Of a DNA stretch of 64,000 nt, positions 1 through 12,802 are shown one piece after another (positions within the stretch are counted from its first letter, which is position 1; every line of letters starts with the position of its first letter). Position numbers and translations under genes: made by a program. The notes under the pieces are model-generated. The model worked only from the letters and a program-made list of their open reading frames with translations, did no database searches and had not been told where the DNA came from. Source of the DNA: Acidithiobacillus sp. AMEEHan (GTDB lineage Bacteria; Pseudomonadota; Gammaproteobacteria; Acidithiobacillales; Acidithiobacillaceae); assembly GCF_030996345.1 (NCBI RefSeq), contig NZ_CP118747.1, forward strand, positions 2,106,001 to 2,170,000, given 5' to 3'.

Positions 1-1731
1 GTGGCCATTGCGGCTGAATGCTGCATCGGGCGGCAGCACGACCAGGCGTAATTGCCAGTCATCCGGGACATCGCCACTGGCCGTGAAGATGTGGATACCG
101 CCAAACACACTGGAAGCAAAGGACCTCTGAATTTGGCCACGGATAGCGGGAAACACGTCCTCCTTGTCCTGGAAGCGGCGTTTCCGCTCCTCCATTTCGC
201 GGCGCAGGTTGGGCCGCGTATCGAACCAGAAGCGGTTGTTGCCACTGTTCAGGTAATGCAGGCGGTCACTCAAACGGCGCAGCGCATCTTTGTAGAGGCC
301 AACCTGTTGGCCCGGTTGCGCCACACCCAGCGCGATGCGTTCCAGTTCGATGCCGCGCACCATCTGGTTCAGCGTGCTCGGTGCACTGCCGAGAAAAATT
401 GTCCGTGCGGAACGGCGGCAGGCTTGTAAGCTGCCCAGGCGAGGATCAGCGCTCTCAATCTCAGTGGTTTCCGCACGCTCGCCGTCTACGTCGCGCTCAA
501 CGACCGGATCCCAACCCTGCGGCAGGTAGTAGATCATCTCATTGCGGGTATCCGCATCCTGCAGCGGAAAACTGCCGGGCATGATCAACGGGTCTTTGTC
601 GTTGTCCTTCCAGAGTCGGTGAATGACCTTGGCCATCAACTTCAGCACACCACGGGTGCGCTGGAAGTTGTCGAGTGACGACCAGTCCTCGTAGAGTCGA
701 TCGAACACCTCCGGGTGGATGGGATAGGCGTCCATCAGTCGGTCAAAATACCGGCTTTCCAGTGTCTCGTGGGGGAAATCTTCGCTATTCTCCGTATAGT
801 AATCGGCAAATGCCCGGCATACCGATTCAGCCGCCAGCTTGTCGTTGATACTGGAAAACAGGCGGCGACGGACGATCTCGAACGCCTCCTCGGTGCCCAC
901 CGGCTTCCACAGCGCCTGTATCCGGCCAAAGGCGTGTGCCAGCGCTTCCAATGCCCTCACCCCACGTTGGCTGCCGGCTTCCTTGTCCGATTCGGGTAGC
1001 GACGCCAGCAGCACCGCTGTGGGCACAGCCTTGAGCGCCTCGGTTAGCGCCTGAACAAAACTCAGGTTGGAATCAAAGGTGCCGCCCGCAAGGGTCATGC
1101 CCTCCTCGAATTGGCGCACATAGGCCACCAGCTCGTCGATCAGAATGACACAGGGCGCGTAGCGGCCCAGCAGGTTGGCCAGCACCTCCTTACCTGGCGA
1201 GGTGCCCGAAGCGTCTGCTTGCGCCACCAGCGCGTAGCCCTCGGCCCCGCCTAACTGCCACGCCAAATCTCCCCACAGGGTGCGGATCGCCTGGCCATCA
1301 CGCACCACCGGCTGGTTGGGTGAGGACTTGATGCCATCGAGCACGGCGACACGCGCCTTGGGCAATTCCGTCACGCCAGCCGCATCGAGAATGGCGGGAA
1401 CCCCCGGCAGGTCGCTGGTGTCAGTCGCCCCTTTGGCGAGGTGGTAGACCGCCAGCATCGTATGCGTCTTACCTCCACCGAATGCCGTTTGCAGTTGAAT
1501 GACCGGGTCTCCCCCTTTACCGGTCAGTCGTTTGACCACAGAGTCAAGCAGCAGACGCATGCCTTCGGTGATGAAGGTGCGCTGAAAGAACAGCGTAGGA
1601 TCCTGATACTCAGGCGTCGCCGTGCCTGCGTGGACGCGCGATAGATCCGCGGCAAACTCGGATTGCAGGAAGGTGCCCTTGAGAACATCTTCATGTGGGA
1701 CGGCAATTTCACGCCACGGTTTTAGACTCAT
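1..1731 (-). CDS. DUF499 ATPase of Hma-like defence locus, copy A (partial)
   Basis: The N-terminal 577 codons of a DUF499-family P-loop ATPase; the gene runs off the left window edge. The start is the ATG at 1731, preceded by a GGGGGGAAG Shine-Dalgarno stretch, and the first residues ([10 protein letters not shown]) align with the complete copy B protein ([10 protein letters not shown]). The Walker A motif FGGGKTHTM is near residue 84, and a Walker B-like CVILIDEL lies about 110 residues later. In the Hma/DISARM-like families DUF499 proteins are the ATPase partner of a DUF1156 methylase and a large helicase. The exact molecular role is not established. It begins 15 bp after the methylase stop, so it is the distal gene of the operon. 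The family call is strong; the antiphage role is inferred from gene content. Confidence 0.85.
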   Translation of the reverse strand, partial: MSLKPWREIAVPHEDVLKGTFLQSEFAADLSRVHAGTATPEYQDPTLFFQRTFITEGMRLLLDSVVKRLTGKGGDPVIQLQTAFGGGKTHTMLAVYHLAKGATDTSDLPGVPAILDAAGVTELPKARVAVLDGIKSSPNQPVVRDGQAIRTLWGDLAWQLGGAEGYALVAQADASGTSPGKEVLANLLGRYAPCVILIDELVAYVRQFEEGMTLAGGTFDSNLSFVQALTEALKAVPTAVLLASLPESDKEAGSQRGVRALEALAHAFGRIQALWKPVGTEEAFEIVRRRLFSSINDKLAAESVCRAFADYYTENSEDFPHETLESRYFDRLMDAYPIHPEVFDRLYEDWSSLDNFQRTRGVLKLMAKVIHRLWKDNDKDPLIMPGSFPLQDADTRNEMIYYLPQGWDPVVERDVDGERAETTEIESADPRLGSLQACRRSARTIFLGSAPSTLNQMVRGIELERIALGVAQPGQQVGLYKDALRRLSDRLHYLNSGNNRFWFDTRPNLRREMEERKRRFQDKEDVFPAIRGQIQRSFASSVFGGIHIFTASGDVPDDWQLRLVVLPPDAAFSRNGH

Positions 1732-1746
1732 TGTACTTCCCCCCAA

Positions 1747-4655
<2,909 letters not shown>

Positions 4656-4663
4656 GTTTGGCC

Positions 4664-5281
4664 TTATTTCCAGTGCGCTGGACGTTGGAGCACAAAGCCG
4701 TCGGGTTTGACGACCTGTTCGGGTAACTGGCTGGCGCGCAGCTTGTTTTCGCTGATGGCAAGGTGGCCACTGGCGTATTGCTTGAGGGCTTTGGAATGGC
4801 GATGTGGCGGAAAGGCAACGATGACGCGCTTGGGCGGAAAGCGTTCGCGCACTCGGCGGATGGGCGTGGTGAGGTCACTGTCGCCAGAGATGACCAGGGC
4901 CACGTCGAAAGCATCGTCGAAAGCATCCGTCATCAACTGGATAGCGATGTTCACATCGGTCATCTTTTCTTCGTAGTCCAGCCAAGTGGCGTGACAAGCC
5001 CGGCACTCGCGCTTCTTTTCCAGGTAATGACCGAACTGACTCTGCACCCCTTGAACCGCCAGCGCCTCCAGATAATCGTTCTGCCGCTTCTGGTCCGCCG
5101 CATTGCGGCCATTGTCACAAATACGGGCGGAGAAGTAATGGGTGGCGACCAGTTGCTGGTCTGGTTTGAGCAAGGTGCGGGCCAGCGCGGCCACATCCAG
5201 CCAAAAGTAGCGTTTGAACCGGGCCTGCTTCAGGCCGAAGTACAGGTTGAAACCGTCGATGTAGGCAGCGACGCGGGTCAT
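4664..5281 (-). CDS. NYN/PIN-like nuclease of Hma-like locus, copy A
   Basis: A 205-residue protein of the NYN (LabA/DUF88, PIN-like) nuclease fold. The acidic residues expected for metal binding are visible: D9 in YIDGFN, D109 in MTDVNIA, and D134/D136 in [10 protein letters not shown] CxxC pair (C93, C96) in an inserted segment may bind a metal. The longer open frame starts further upstream, but the ATG at 5281 gives exactly the length of copy B and leaves the hairpin array outside the gene. The stop is 8 bp before the methylase ATG, so the two are co-transcribed. NYN proteins are usually RNases; the target is unknown. Its place directly behind an array of RNA-like hairpins suggests the transcript array may be its substrate or inhibitor (inference). 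Confidence 0.85.
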   Translation of the reverse strand: MTRVAAYIDGFNLYFGLKQARFKRYFWLDVAALARTLLKPDQQLVATHYFSARICDNGRNAADQKRQNDYLEALAVQGVQSQFGHYLEKKRECRACHATWLDYEEKMTDVNIAIQLMTDAFDDAFDVALVISGDSDLTTPIRRVRERFPPKRVIVAFPPHRHSKALKQYASGHLAISENKLRASQLPEQVVKPDGFVLQRPAHWK

Positions 5282-5340
5282 GGACGTGTTTCCGACCCCT
5301 TGCCATGCGTGGCAAAGGTGATACCATACAACCTGCGAAC

Positions 5341-5470
5341 CCCCCGGAGATAGCATCTCCGGCCCGACGCCCCGAAAGGGGCGTTTCTTTTTTGGGGGTT
5401 GCCCCTGGCCCCGCCGGGAATCGCATCTCCGGCCCGAGGCCTCCCTCACGGAGGCGTTTCTTTTTGAGGT
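5341..5470 (-). repeat. Tandem double-hairpin array A (2 units)
   Basis: Two units of about 65 bp lie between the helicase stop and the NYN start. Each unit has two hairpins. On the plus strand, unit 1 has CCGGAGAT-AGC-ATCTCCGG (5344-5362) and ACGCCCC-GAAA-GGGGCGT (5367-5384), followed by a T-rich stretch. Unit 2 has a degenerate first stem (5414-5432) and GCCTCC-CTCAC-GGAGGC (5439-5455). On the transcribed minus strand each unit begins with an A-rich AAAGAAACGCC stretch. The same design occurs at the same place in copy B with three units. It could be a structured RNA, a transcript-stabilising element, or a REP-like repeat family. Confidence 0.75.
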
Positions 5471-5482
5471 TACTCCAGCACA

Positions 5483-8400
5483 TCACTGCATTCTCTCCAC
5501 ACGCACAGCCCGCGCAAGCAACTCGTCAAGGTTGAGGTTGATGCTGGTCACCGCCCAATCCGGTTCCTGTGTGAAGGGTTTGGTCACGTAGAACGGCCCT
5601 TCGTGCTGCTCGCCGTCGACCAGAACGATGGCCAGGATGAATTTGTCCTGCTGGTTCAACCCGTAGAGGATTTCGCTGCGGGTGACGGTAATCGTGCTTT
5701 GCCCCTTGGCGCGCCCCTTCACCTCGATATGCCGGGAGGGTGGGAGCTTGCCATCGACAGCTTTCGGCAGACTGGTCACATCCCAGCCGCATTTCTGCGC
5801 TGAGACATCGATAACCTCATGACCAAGGGCACGCTCGGCATCCATGACGGCCTTCATGGCGACCCATTCCACGTGGGCACGGGCGTTCGCGTCTGCCGTC
5901 CATCCGGATTGCCCCTTGCGCTGTGCCAGCAGGCCGGCAGGGATCACCAGCGCTCCGCCGACTACCACTGGTGTTGCCGAGATCACATGGCGCATGGCCT
6001 GCAGTTCCTTCTCGCGCGTCTCACGCCGGACGGTCAGGTCATCAATGGTCCGGCGTACGTTCTCCAGCGTCAGGCGTACATCTTTGCCAGCGGCGATGTC
6101 GTCCTGCAGCTTGATGTAACGATCACCCCAGAAGTTGATCTCCTTGACCAGACGCTCGTTGACCGCGGCAAGGGTCTTGTCGACCATCTTCTCGCGGCGG
6201 GCACGCACCTCGTCAAAGTGCTCCGGCACCAGATGCGTGGAAGCGTGCGCCAAGGCCTCCTGCTCAAGATTCTGCGTAATCCACGGCGCGCCCAGCACAT
6301 CTTCGATCAGGCCCATGTCGGCTTTGTCGATGGGCTCCAGGTCGAGGTGCGGCGCCCAGCCGGCATTGATCGCGCCCCCCTGCGGGTCGATCTCCACAAA
6401 CTGCATGCGACGGGAAACGACATGGGCCGGGTCGCCCCCTTCCTTCACGGAATGGTCGATGAGAAACATTACCCTGGGGATGAGACCCAGGTCACTGGGA
6501 TCGACCAGTACCGCGCCTTGCTTGAGCTGGTTGCGGTGCGATTCCAGCACCAGGTCGGTAACCGCTTGCATCAGCGGATGCCCTGGGTGGATCAGGCTGG
6601 CCATCGGTACGCCGATCCGCTCGGTGAGGCGGACATATTGCTTCTCAAAACATACGCGCTCGTATTTGCGCAGCACGGGATCGAGGTTGCGGCGATCCCG
6701 CCCGGCAATTCTTCGGTCGCGCTCGCGGATGTTGGCCGGAACGTGGGTAATCTCGTAGCGACCAGGTTCGCGTGGGCGCAGTTCCCCGCCCAGTTGCTGG
6801 AAGGCTTGGCTAAAGAAAGAACGAATGAAGTAGGGTTGAAGCTTCCGCGCTTCTGCCTTTTCCATTTCCTCCTTGACGGCAAACAGCCGTTGCTCATCCA
6901 TCACCTCTTCGCAAAGGGCATTGCGCCGGATGATGGTTTCGAGGTGCTGGGTATCGAGTGCACCTTCGACCTTGCGGTGGAGACGGGCGCGGACTTCGGG
7001 ATCGGCTCCGTAGCGGATCGCCTCGAGCAGCAGGTCTTTGAGACTCTTGTCCTCGAATACCTCGCCGAGAATGTCGAATACGCGGCCGCCTAGTGCGGCG
7101 CGCTCGACTTCCAGCTTTTCGAACAATCGTTGGAAAACGTCACCCTCTCGGGTCTCGTTGGCTACCATGTTCCACAGGTGGCAGACCTCGGTTTGGCCGA
7201 TACGGTGGATGCGGCCGAAGCGCTGCTCCAGACGGTTGGGGTTCCAGGGCAGGTCGTAATTGACCATCAGGTTGGCATTCTGCAGGTTGACGCCTTCCCC
7301 TGCGGCATCGGTGGCAACCAGCACGCGCACGGCAGGATCGTTGCGAAACATCTCCTGCACTTTGCGCCGTTCCTCGCGCTTGACGCCCCCGTGGATTACC
7401 ACCACGGCCTCCTCGCTGCCAATCAACCCGCGAATCTTGACTGCGAGGTAGTTCAGCGTGTCGCGGTGCTCGGTGAAGATGATCAGTTTGCGCTGTCGGC
7501 CATCGGCATCGCGCATCTCCGGCGTATTCTGCAACAGCTTGGATAGCTCGTCCCATTTGCGATCCTGACCAGAATGGACGACCTGCCTGGCTCGCTCCTC
7601 CAGGCCCTCGAGGATGAGGATCTCGGCTTCAAGCTCCTGGATGGTCTGCGCAGCGGTGGCCTGATCGACGACGGCCTCCTCAAAATTCTCGTAATCGTCG
7701 GGCGAGAGCGCATCGTCAGACTCCCAGATATCCTCAGGAGGGTGGTTGAAGCCGATTGCGGGAAGGGTCTCGGCCAACGCCTGGCCACGGCTCCGCAGCT
7801 TTTCTTCCTCGACCCGGCGGGTGAGTTTGATGCGCCGACGCTTGAGCGACTGGTAGATTGCCTCGGGGCTGGAGGCTAGACGGCGCTGCAAGGCCGTGAG
7901 GGCGAAGCCCACGGTGCCTTTGCGCTGACCATCGAGTTGATCGGCCCGGTTCATTTCTTCCTTCACGTAATCGGTAACAGCGGCGTAGAGCGCGGCTTCA
8001 AGATCGGAGAGTTGGTAGTTGGTGGTGTAAGCACGACGTTCCGGAAACAGGCGTGTGCCATCAAAGCGCAGCATGTCTTCCTTGACCATGCGGCGCATCA
8101 GATCGGAGACATCGACCTTGTGGGCGCCATCCCGGAACTTGCCATAGAACCGGTCAGCGTCCAGCAGGGAGAGGAACAGCTGGAAGTCCTCTTCCTTGCC
8201 GTTATGGGGGGTTGCCGTCATCAACAAAAAGTGGCGGGTAATCGAGCCCAGCAACTCACCAAGCTGAAAGCGCTTGGTCTTGTTGACCTTGTTGCCGAAG
8301 TAATTGGCCGAGAGCTTGTGGGCTTCATCGACCACCACCAGGTCCCAGTGCGACAGGCGCAGCTTCTCCTGCATTTCTTCGGCGCGCGCCAGTTGATCGA

Positions 8401-9016
8401 CGCGGGCAACCATCAGATCGATGTCATCAAATGGATTGCCGCTGCGCGACTGCTCGACCTGCTCGCGGGAAAACAGCGCGAAAGAGAGGCCGAATTTCTC
8501 GAACATTTCGTCCTGCCACTGCTCGACCAGGCTACCCGGCGCGACGATGAGCACGCGCTTGGCGTCTGCCCGCATCAGCAGCTCGCGGATCAAGAGACCT
8601 GCCATGATGGTCTTGCCCGCACCTGGATCGTCGGCCAGGACATAGCGCAGGGGTTGGCGCGGCAGCATGGATTCGTAGACCGCCGTGATCTGGTGTGGCA
8701 GTGGCTCGACGTTGGAGGTATGCACCGCCATCATCGGATCGAACAAATGCGCCAGATGAATCCGGTAGGCTTCTGCGGCGAGCTTGAAATCCTCGCCTGG
8801 TGCGTCGAATGCCCAGGGTCGACCAGACTCGGCGAAAGAAAGCTTGGCCTCGTCCGTGCGAAACAGCATCCGCTCCAGTAGCTTGCCGTCTGCAGTCTTA
8901 TAGTAGACGGTGAGCGCGGTATCGCCTACCGGCTCCGTGGTGACGACGCGGACCACCTGCCCGGGCTCGATACCCGATATGGCGGCATTCTTCTGGATCT
9001 GTTCGAGTTTCAGCAC
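5483..9016 (-). CDS. SNF2-type helicase with C-terminal DUF3883, Hma-like copy A
   Basis: An 1177-residue superfamily 2 helicase. Walker A DDPGAGKT is near residue 129, DEAH near 230, and motif III-like LMTATPHNG follows. The second RecA domain carries [16 protein letters not shown] and the [11 protein letters not shown] arginine finger, as in SNF2/RapA-like translocases. Near residue 1090 a DUF3883 domain with [10 protein letters not shown] and [15 protein letters not shown] is visible. DUF3883 resembles PD-(D/E)XK nucleases, so the protein may both translocate on and cut DNA. The start is GTG at 9016, behind GGGAG. It is the first gene of the minus-strand operon (helicase, hairpins, NYN, methylase, ATPase) and is highly similar throughout to copy B. 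Confidence 0.9.
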   Translation of the reverse strand: MLKLEQIQKNAAISGIEPGQVVRVVTTEPVGDTALTVYYKTADGKLLERMLFRTDEAKLSFAESGRPWAFDAPGEDFKLAAEAYRIHLAHLFDPMMAVHTSNVEPLPHQITAVYESMLPRQPLRYVLADDPGAGKTIMAGLLIRELLMRADAKRVLIVAPGSLVEQWQDEMFEKFGLSFALFSREQVEQSRSGNPFDDIDLMVARVDQLARAEEMQEKLRLSHWDLVVVDEAHKLSANYFGNKVNKTKRFQLGELLGSITRHFLLMTATPHNGKEEDFQLFLSLLDADRFYGKFRDGAHKVDVSDLMRRMVKEDMLRFDGTRLFPERRAYTTNYQLSDLEAALYAAVTDYVKEEMNRADQLDGQRKGTVGFALTALQRRLASSPEAIYQSLKRRRIKLTRRVEEEKLRSRGQALAETLPAIGFNHPPEDIWESDDALSPDDYENFEEAVVDQATAAQTIQELEAEILILEGLEERARQVVHSGQDRKWDELSKLLQNTPEMRDADGRQRKLIIFTEHRDTLNYLAVKIRGLIGSEEAVVVIHGGVKREERRKVQEMFRNDPAVRVLVATDAAGEGVNLQNANLMVNYDLPWNPNRLEQRFGRIHRIGQTEVCHLWNMVANETREGDVFQRLFEKLEVERAALGGRVFDILGEVFEDKSLKDLLLEAIRYGADPEVRARLHRKVEGALDTQHLETIIRRNALCEEVMDEQRLFAVKEEMEKAEARKLQPYFIRSFFSQAFQQLGGELRPREPGRYEITHVPANIRERDRRIAGRDRRNLDPVLRKYERVCFEKQYVRLTERIGVPMASLIHPGHPLMQAVTDLVLESHRNQLKQGAVLVDPSDLGLIPRVMFLIDHSVKEGGDPAHVVSRRMQFVEIDPQGGAINAGWAPHLDLEPIDKADMGLIEDVLGAPWITQNLEQEALAHASTHLVPEHFDEVRARREKMVDKTLAAVNERLVKEINFWGDRYIKLQDDIAAGKDVRLTLENVRRTIDDLTVRRETREKELQAMRHVISATPVVVGGALVIPAGLLAQRKGQSGWTADANARAHVEWVAMKAVMDAERALGHEVIDVSAQKCGWDVTSLPKAVDGKLPPSRHIEVKGRAKGQSTITVTRSEILYGLNQQDKFILAIVLVDGEQHEGPFYVTKPFTQEPDWAVTSINLNLDELLARAVRVERMQ

Positions 9017-9259
9017 AACGTCTCCCGATATTTCTGCTCAGTCTACATGACTGCAGCGTTGGATGCATAAGGCTAATTGGGCAATAGGAGTGGGGCATGC
9101 GAGATCCATCATGGGCCAACAGTTTTTCAGCCGCCCAACGCGGGTGAATCGAAAATGCCTAAGCGGTAAATAGCCTTGATGTGCTGCAGTATTGGCACGC
9201 GTTCGCCGTTGACACCACACCAGCTATCCATGGGAAACATCGGATGGTTGGGGTGGAAA

Positions 9260-12133
9260 ATGATTCGGGTCAAACCTATCAAGAGCAGTGGCGGGGCAAC
9301 AGGGGTTGCCAACTACCTGCGCAACGAGCGCAAGGACATATCGGCTGAGCAAGCGGTTGGCTATTACAGCGAGGGCGGCGGAGCACCTTCCTTCTGGGCG
9401 GGCCGTGGCGCAGAGGTCTTGGGTCTTTCGGGTGCCGTGGATACCGACCAGTTCCAGGCGCTGCTCGAAGGTAATCTGCCGGATGGAACGGATTTGGCTG
9501 GCCGGCACCAGAGTCGCCGCATGGGCGACGGCTATGTCCTCAGTGCTCCCAAGTCGGTATCCATGATGGCCTGCGAGGACGAACGCTGGAAAGCATGGCA
9601 CGACGAGGGGGTCAAGGCGGCCGTAGCGTTTATGCAGGAGCGCATGGTCTACGCGCGTCTTGGCAAAGGGGGTCGGATATCGGAGTACGACGGGGACATT
9701 ATCGCCGCCGTGCACCGGCACGAAGACGCCCGCCCCGTCGATGGGCTGGTGGATATGGACCTGCACAGCCACGTGACGGTGATCAACGCGATGCGGCGGT
9801 CCGACGGGCAATGGACCAGCATCAACAACGACCAGGGTGTCGATTGTGAACTCCAGAAAGAAGCCGATGCCATTTACTTGGCTACCATGGCCCGATTGGC
9901 CGTCGAGCACGGCTACGAATTGGAGCAAAGCGCTACCGGTTTCGAAGTGGCGGGCATTACCCGCGACCAGATCGAGGCTTTCAGCCGCCGGCGCGGGCAA
10001 ATCCAGGCGGATCTGAGCGACAAGGGCGGCATCGAGGCCGCCAGTGTGGCGCAACGGGACGCGGCCTGGTCCGCCACACGCGCCGAGAAACGGCAACTGA
10101 GCCAGTCAGAGCAACGGTGGGAGTGGCGACGACGCCTGCGGGAGGCCAAGGTTCCCACCAATGACCTATTGGTGAAGAGCCTGGAGCGCGCGAAGCGGCG
10201 GGAAATACAGCACCCAGACCGCGCAACCCTTGCCGTACAGCGGGCGCTGGAGCATTGCAGCGAACACGACACGGTATTCTCGCTCTCAGCTGTCCGCGCG
10301 GAGGCATTGCGGCAGGGTATGGCAGAAGGCCTCTCCATCGAGACGATCGACGCGGCCCTGCATTCAGCTCGCGAGTTGCTAGACGGTGGCGTAGTGGATC
10401 GGGATGGGACCGGCAAGCGGCGCAAGCTGTACACGACCACACAGGCGGTAGCGGAAGAGCTGGCGATACAGGCGATCGCCACAGAGGGCAAGGTTAAGGC
10501 CCTACGATCCCCGGAAGTCGTGTCGGCGCTCCTGGCACAACGACAGCAGGCGCAAGGCTGGAACTATTCCGACGGACAGATCGAGGCCATACAGATGGCG
10601 CTGACCGGCAAAGAGCAACATCAGGGCATCGTCGGTGCCGCCGGGGCGGGGAAAACCACCAGCATGGCTGTCATCGTGGAACACTACCGACAGGTCGGAT
10701 ACGAGGTCATCGGCCTCGCTCCCTCGGCCAAGGCGGCCGCTGAACTGCAGTCGGCGGGTTGCCAGACTCAGACCCTGGAGTCCTTCCTGCGCAGCAAACC
10801 GACGGAGGCCTCCCGTAAGGTGCTCTATATCGTCGACGAAGCGGGTATGGTCTCGCGTCGGGATTTGCTGCGCTTCTATCGGCGGGCACAGCAGGATCGG
10901 GCACGGACCCTGGCCGTGGGCGACCCCCGGCAATTGCTGGCCGTGCAGGCCGGTAATCCCTTCGAGCAACTGTTACGTTGTAACGGTTTCCGCCAGGCCA
11001 GCATCACCCAGATCAACCGGCAGAAGGACAAGGCACTATTGGCCATTGCCGAAGCCTTCGCCAGGGGGGATGCCAAAGAAGGGCTGCGGCTGGCCGATCC
11101 CTATCTGCGGGAAGTTCCCCTGCCCGATCCGGCACCAGGCCAAAAGAAGCTCGACAAACCCGCCAAGCAGGAAGTGTTGGCGAGAGCCGCTGCGGCATCC
11201 TACCTTCGGCTGTCCTCCGAGGAGCGCGGGCAAACCCTGGTTCTCGCGGCCAGCAATGGCACCAGGCGAGTCGCCAATGCCGAGATCCGCAGGGGTCTAA
11301 TCGAGCGGGGGGAATTAGGCCGGGAATCCGTGCGGATCACCGCCCTCGACAAGGTCAGCCTGAGCGTCACCCATCAGGGCCAAGCGGCATTCTATCGGCC
11401 GGGACAAGTGGTGGAACTTGGCCGCGCGGAGTCCGGCGTTGGGGAACGCGGCACTCGCTGGAAGATCGTGGGCATTGAAAATGGCAAGCTGCAAGTCGTC
11501 CCCTTGCAGGCAGAGGCGAAAGTGCCCGTAAACCTCAGGCCTTCGACACAACTGCAATTGTACGACGTGCGTCCGATGGAATTGCGCGAGGGTGACCAAG
11601 TCTTATTCCGACAGAACGACAAGAGCCGAGACCTCGATCTGCGCAACGGCGACGATGCCGTCATTGCCATCCAGAATGGAAAAGCGTTTGCAACGCTGCG
11701 CGATGGAAAGTCGATAGAGCTGAAAACCAGTGAAGTCATGGATTATGGCTACTGCCGCACCGTTCATGCCTCCCAGGGTGCCACGGTGGATCGGGCAATC
11801 GTCATCGCCGAGAGTAGCCGCGCTGGGGCGAACCTCGGCTACGTCGCCCTGAGCCGAGAGAAACACCACCTGGAAATCCTGACTGACGACAAGGACAAGC
11901 TCGCCGAGAGTTGGGGAAAATACGTCCAGCAAGAATCCGCGCGGGAGGCAGCGATGCGCGGCACGCTGCAAACTGCCAGAGACCAAGCACGGGAGGTTAT
12001 CGCGTACCAGATGGCCCATGCTCGTGCTGAAGAGAGAACTCAACGCAAAACCCCAAAACGAGAAAAGGCACGAGACACCCTCACCGCCCACAAGCAACGC
12101 AGCCCTGCCTACGACCAGGGCATTGTTTGGTGA
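9260..12133 (+). CDS. traI: MobF-family conjugative relaxase/helicase (TraI/TrwC-like)
   Basis: A 957-residue relaxase that would nick oriT and unwind the transferred strand. The N-terminal TrwC relaxase domain shows DLHSHVTVINA near residue 166, part of the three-histidine metal site, with an N-terminal YY pair (GYYSEGG) among the candidate nucleophiles. A RecD/TraA-type helicase follows, with Walker A VGAAGAGKTTSM near residue 455 and VDEAGMVS as motif II. The start ATG at 9260 (MIRVKPIKSSGG) follows a GGGGTGG ribosome binding site; an earlier ATG at 9230 is less likely. It is transcribed away from the Hma-like operon. Mobilization genes follow downstream, but no secretion-channel genes are seen, so the element is probably mobilizable in trans. 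Confidence 0.9.
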   Translation: MIRVKPIKSSGGATGVANYLRNERKDISAEQAVGYYSEGGGAPSFWAGRGAEVLGLSGAVDTDQFQALLEGNLPDGTDLAGRHQSRRMGDGYVLSAPKSVSMMACEDERWKAWHDEGVKAAVAFMQERMVYARLGKGGRISEYDGDIIAAVHRHEDARPVDGLVDMDLHSHVTVINAMRRSDGQWTSINNDQGVDCELQKEADAIYLATMARLAVEHGYELEQSATGFEVAGITRDQIEAFSRRRGQIQADLSDKGGIEAASVAQRDAAWSATRAEKRQLSQSEQRWEWRRRLREAKVPTNDLLVKSLERAKRREIQHPDRATLAVQRALEHCSEHDTVFSLSAVRAEALRQGMAEGLSIETIDAALHSARELLDGGVVDRDGTGKRRKLYTTTQAVAEELAIQAIATEGKVKALRSPEVVSALLAQRQQAQGWNYSDGQIEAIQMALTGKEQHQGIVGAAGAGKTTSMAVIVEHYRQVGYEVIGLAPSAKAAAELQSAGCQTQTLESFLRSKPTEASRKVLYIVDEAGMVSRRDLLRFYRRAQQDRARTLAVGDPRQLLAVQAGNPFEQLLRCNGFRQASITQINRQKDKALLAIAEAFARGDAKEGLRLADPYLREVPLPDPAPGQKKLDKPAKQEVLARAAAASYLRLSSEERGQTLVLAASNGTRRVANAEIRRGLIERGELGRESVRITALDKVSLSVTHQGQAAFYRPGQVVELGRAESGVGERGTRWKIVGIENGKLQVVPLQAEAKVPVNLRPSTQLQLYDVRPMELREGDQVLFRQNDKSRDLDLRNGDDAVIAIQNGKAFATLRDGKSIELKTSEVMDYGYCRTVHASQGATVDRAIVIAESSRAGANLGYVALSREKHHLEILTDDKDKLAESWGKYVQQESAREAAMRGTLQTARDQAREVIAYQMAHARAEERTQRKTPKREKARDTLTAHKQRSPAYDQGIVW

Positions 12134-12480
12134 CGCAAGCGCTGGCCGAACCCTGCGATCCTACCAAAATGCTGGCGGCAACGAGCATGAACCCGCTCGA
12201 CCGACAGACACCTTCGACAGCACAAACTTCACATCCCGCCAGGGTGCGTTTGTGCGGATAAAAGCCTACCCGCAGGGTGGGCGTAAACCAACGTGAACAC
12301 ATGGAAGGATACCGTAGGTGCACGGCAAAGCGTGTGAATCGCCGCTCCATGTGAAGCATTCCCGTGCCACTCCGTGTCAACCCAAAATCAAACCGTGTTT
12401 TGGGTTGACATTCCGCCAGCTATGGGTGAGCGGCGCCAATCTGGCACGGGGCGCAGATGCCGCTTTCAGGAGGACATGGC
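12134..12480. other. Intergenic region of the mobilization locus, candidate oriT
   Basis: This 347-bp stretch between the relaxase and the traK/L/M-like operon has no convincing gene. It holds several inverted repeats: CACATGG (12298-12304) with CCATGTG (12347-12353), an imperfect hairpin around CCTACCC-GCA-GGGTGGG at about 12268-12285, and a perfect 13-bp inverted repeat at 12375-12410. Origins of transfer usually lie between relaxase and relaxosome genes and are rich in such repeats. I do not recognise a nic site, so oriT is only a candidate. Confidence 0.4.
12375..12410. repeat. Perfect 13-bp inverted repeat
   Basis: The arm TGTCAACCCAAAA (12375-12387) and its exact complement TTTTGGGTTGACA (12398-12410) are separated by 10 nt. 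It lies about 70 bp upstream of the small traK-like gene. It may be an operator for that operon, a relaxosome protein site in oriT, or a terminator-like hairpin. The right arm ends in TTGACA, so it may also overlap a -35 element. Confidence 0.75.
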
Positions 12481-12792
12481 ATGGCACGAACGCTCACCGC
12501 AAAGGTGCTCCCCTACCTCGAAGCCATCGAGGCGGCGCACCGGGCCGGCGAATCGTGGAGGGATATTGGTGCACTGGTGGAAGCGGCCATAGACGTGCAA
12601 TTCGGATCGCCCGTTTGTTTCGGCAATGCGGTTCGGCGCGCCCGCAAAGGGGTGGACGATGGGCGCCTATGGGTCGAGCAACGGCCCCTGCCCGGTATGG
12701 CGCACAAGCCTGTGGGTCTATCCCAAATCCACAAAACACCGGTTCCACAGGAACCACGGAAATCGCTTTCCATCGATCTGGATACACCGTAA
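12481..12792 (+). CDS. Small mobilization protein, TraK-like by position
   Basis: A 103-residue protein starting MARTLTAKVLPYLEAIEAAH, with an AGGAGG ribosome binding site 6 bp upstream. It is basic and mostly helical. The segment GESWRDIGALVEAAI resembles a small helix-turn-helix. I do not recognise a family with certainty. Its place as first gene before a TraL/StbB-like ATPase and a TraM-like membrane protein matches the traK-traL-traM order of IncP-type mobilization regions, where TraK binds oriT. Function is inferred from position only. Confidence 0.5.
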   Translation: MARTLTAKVLPYLEAIEAAHRAGESWRDIGALVEAAIDVQFGSPVCFGNAVRRARKGVDDGRLWVEQRPLPGMAHKPVGLSQIHKTPVPQEPRKSLSIDLDTP

Positions 12793-12802
12793 AGGAGGTC
12801 TC

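Noticed and set aside
4664-5449. The longer 261-codon version of NYN A starting in the hairpin array
   Set aside because: The extra 56 residues are a translation of the hairpin repeats and are absent from copy B; the 205-residue version aligns end to end.
5341-5470. CRISPR array
   Set aside because: Only 2-3 units, each internally palindromic and varying, with no constant repeat and unique spacers, and no cas genes in the window.
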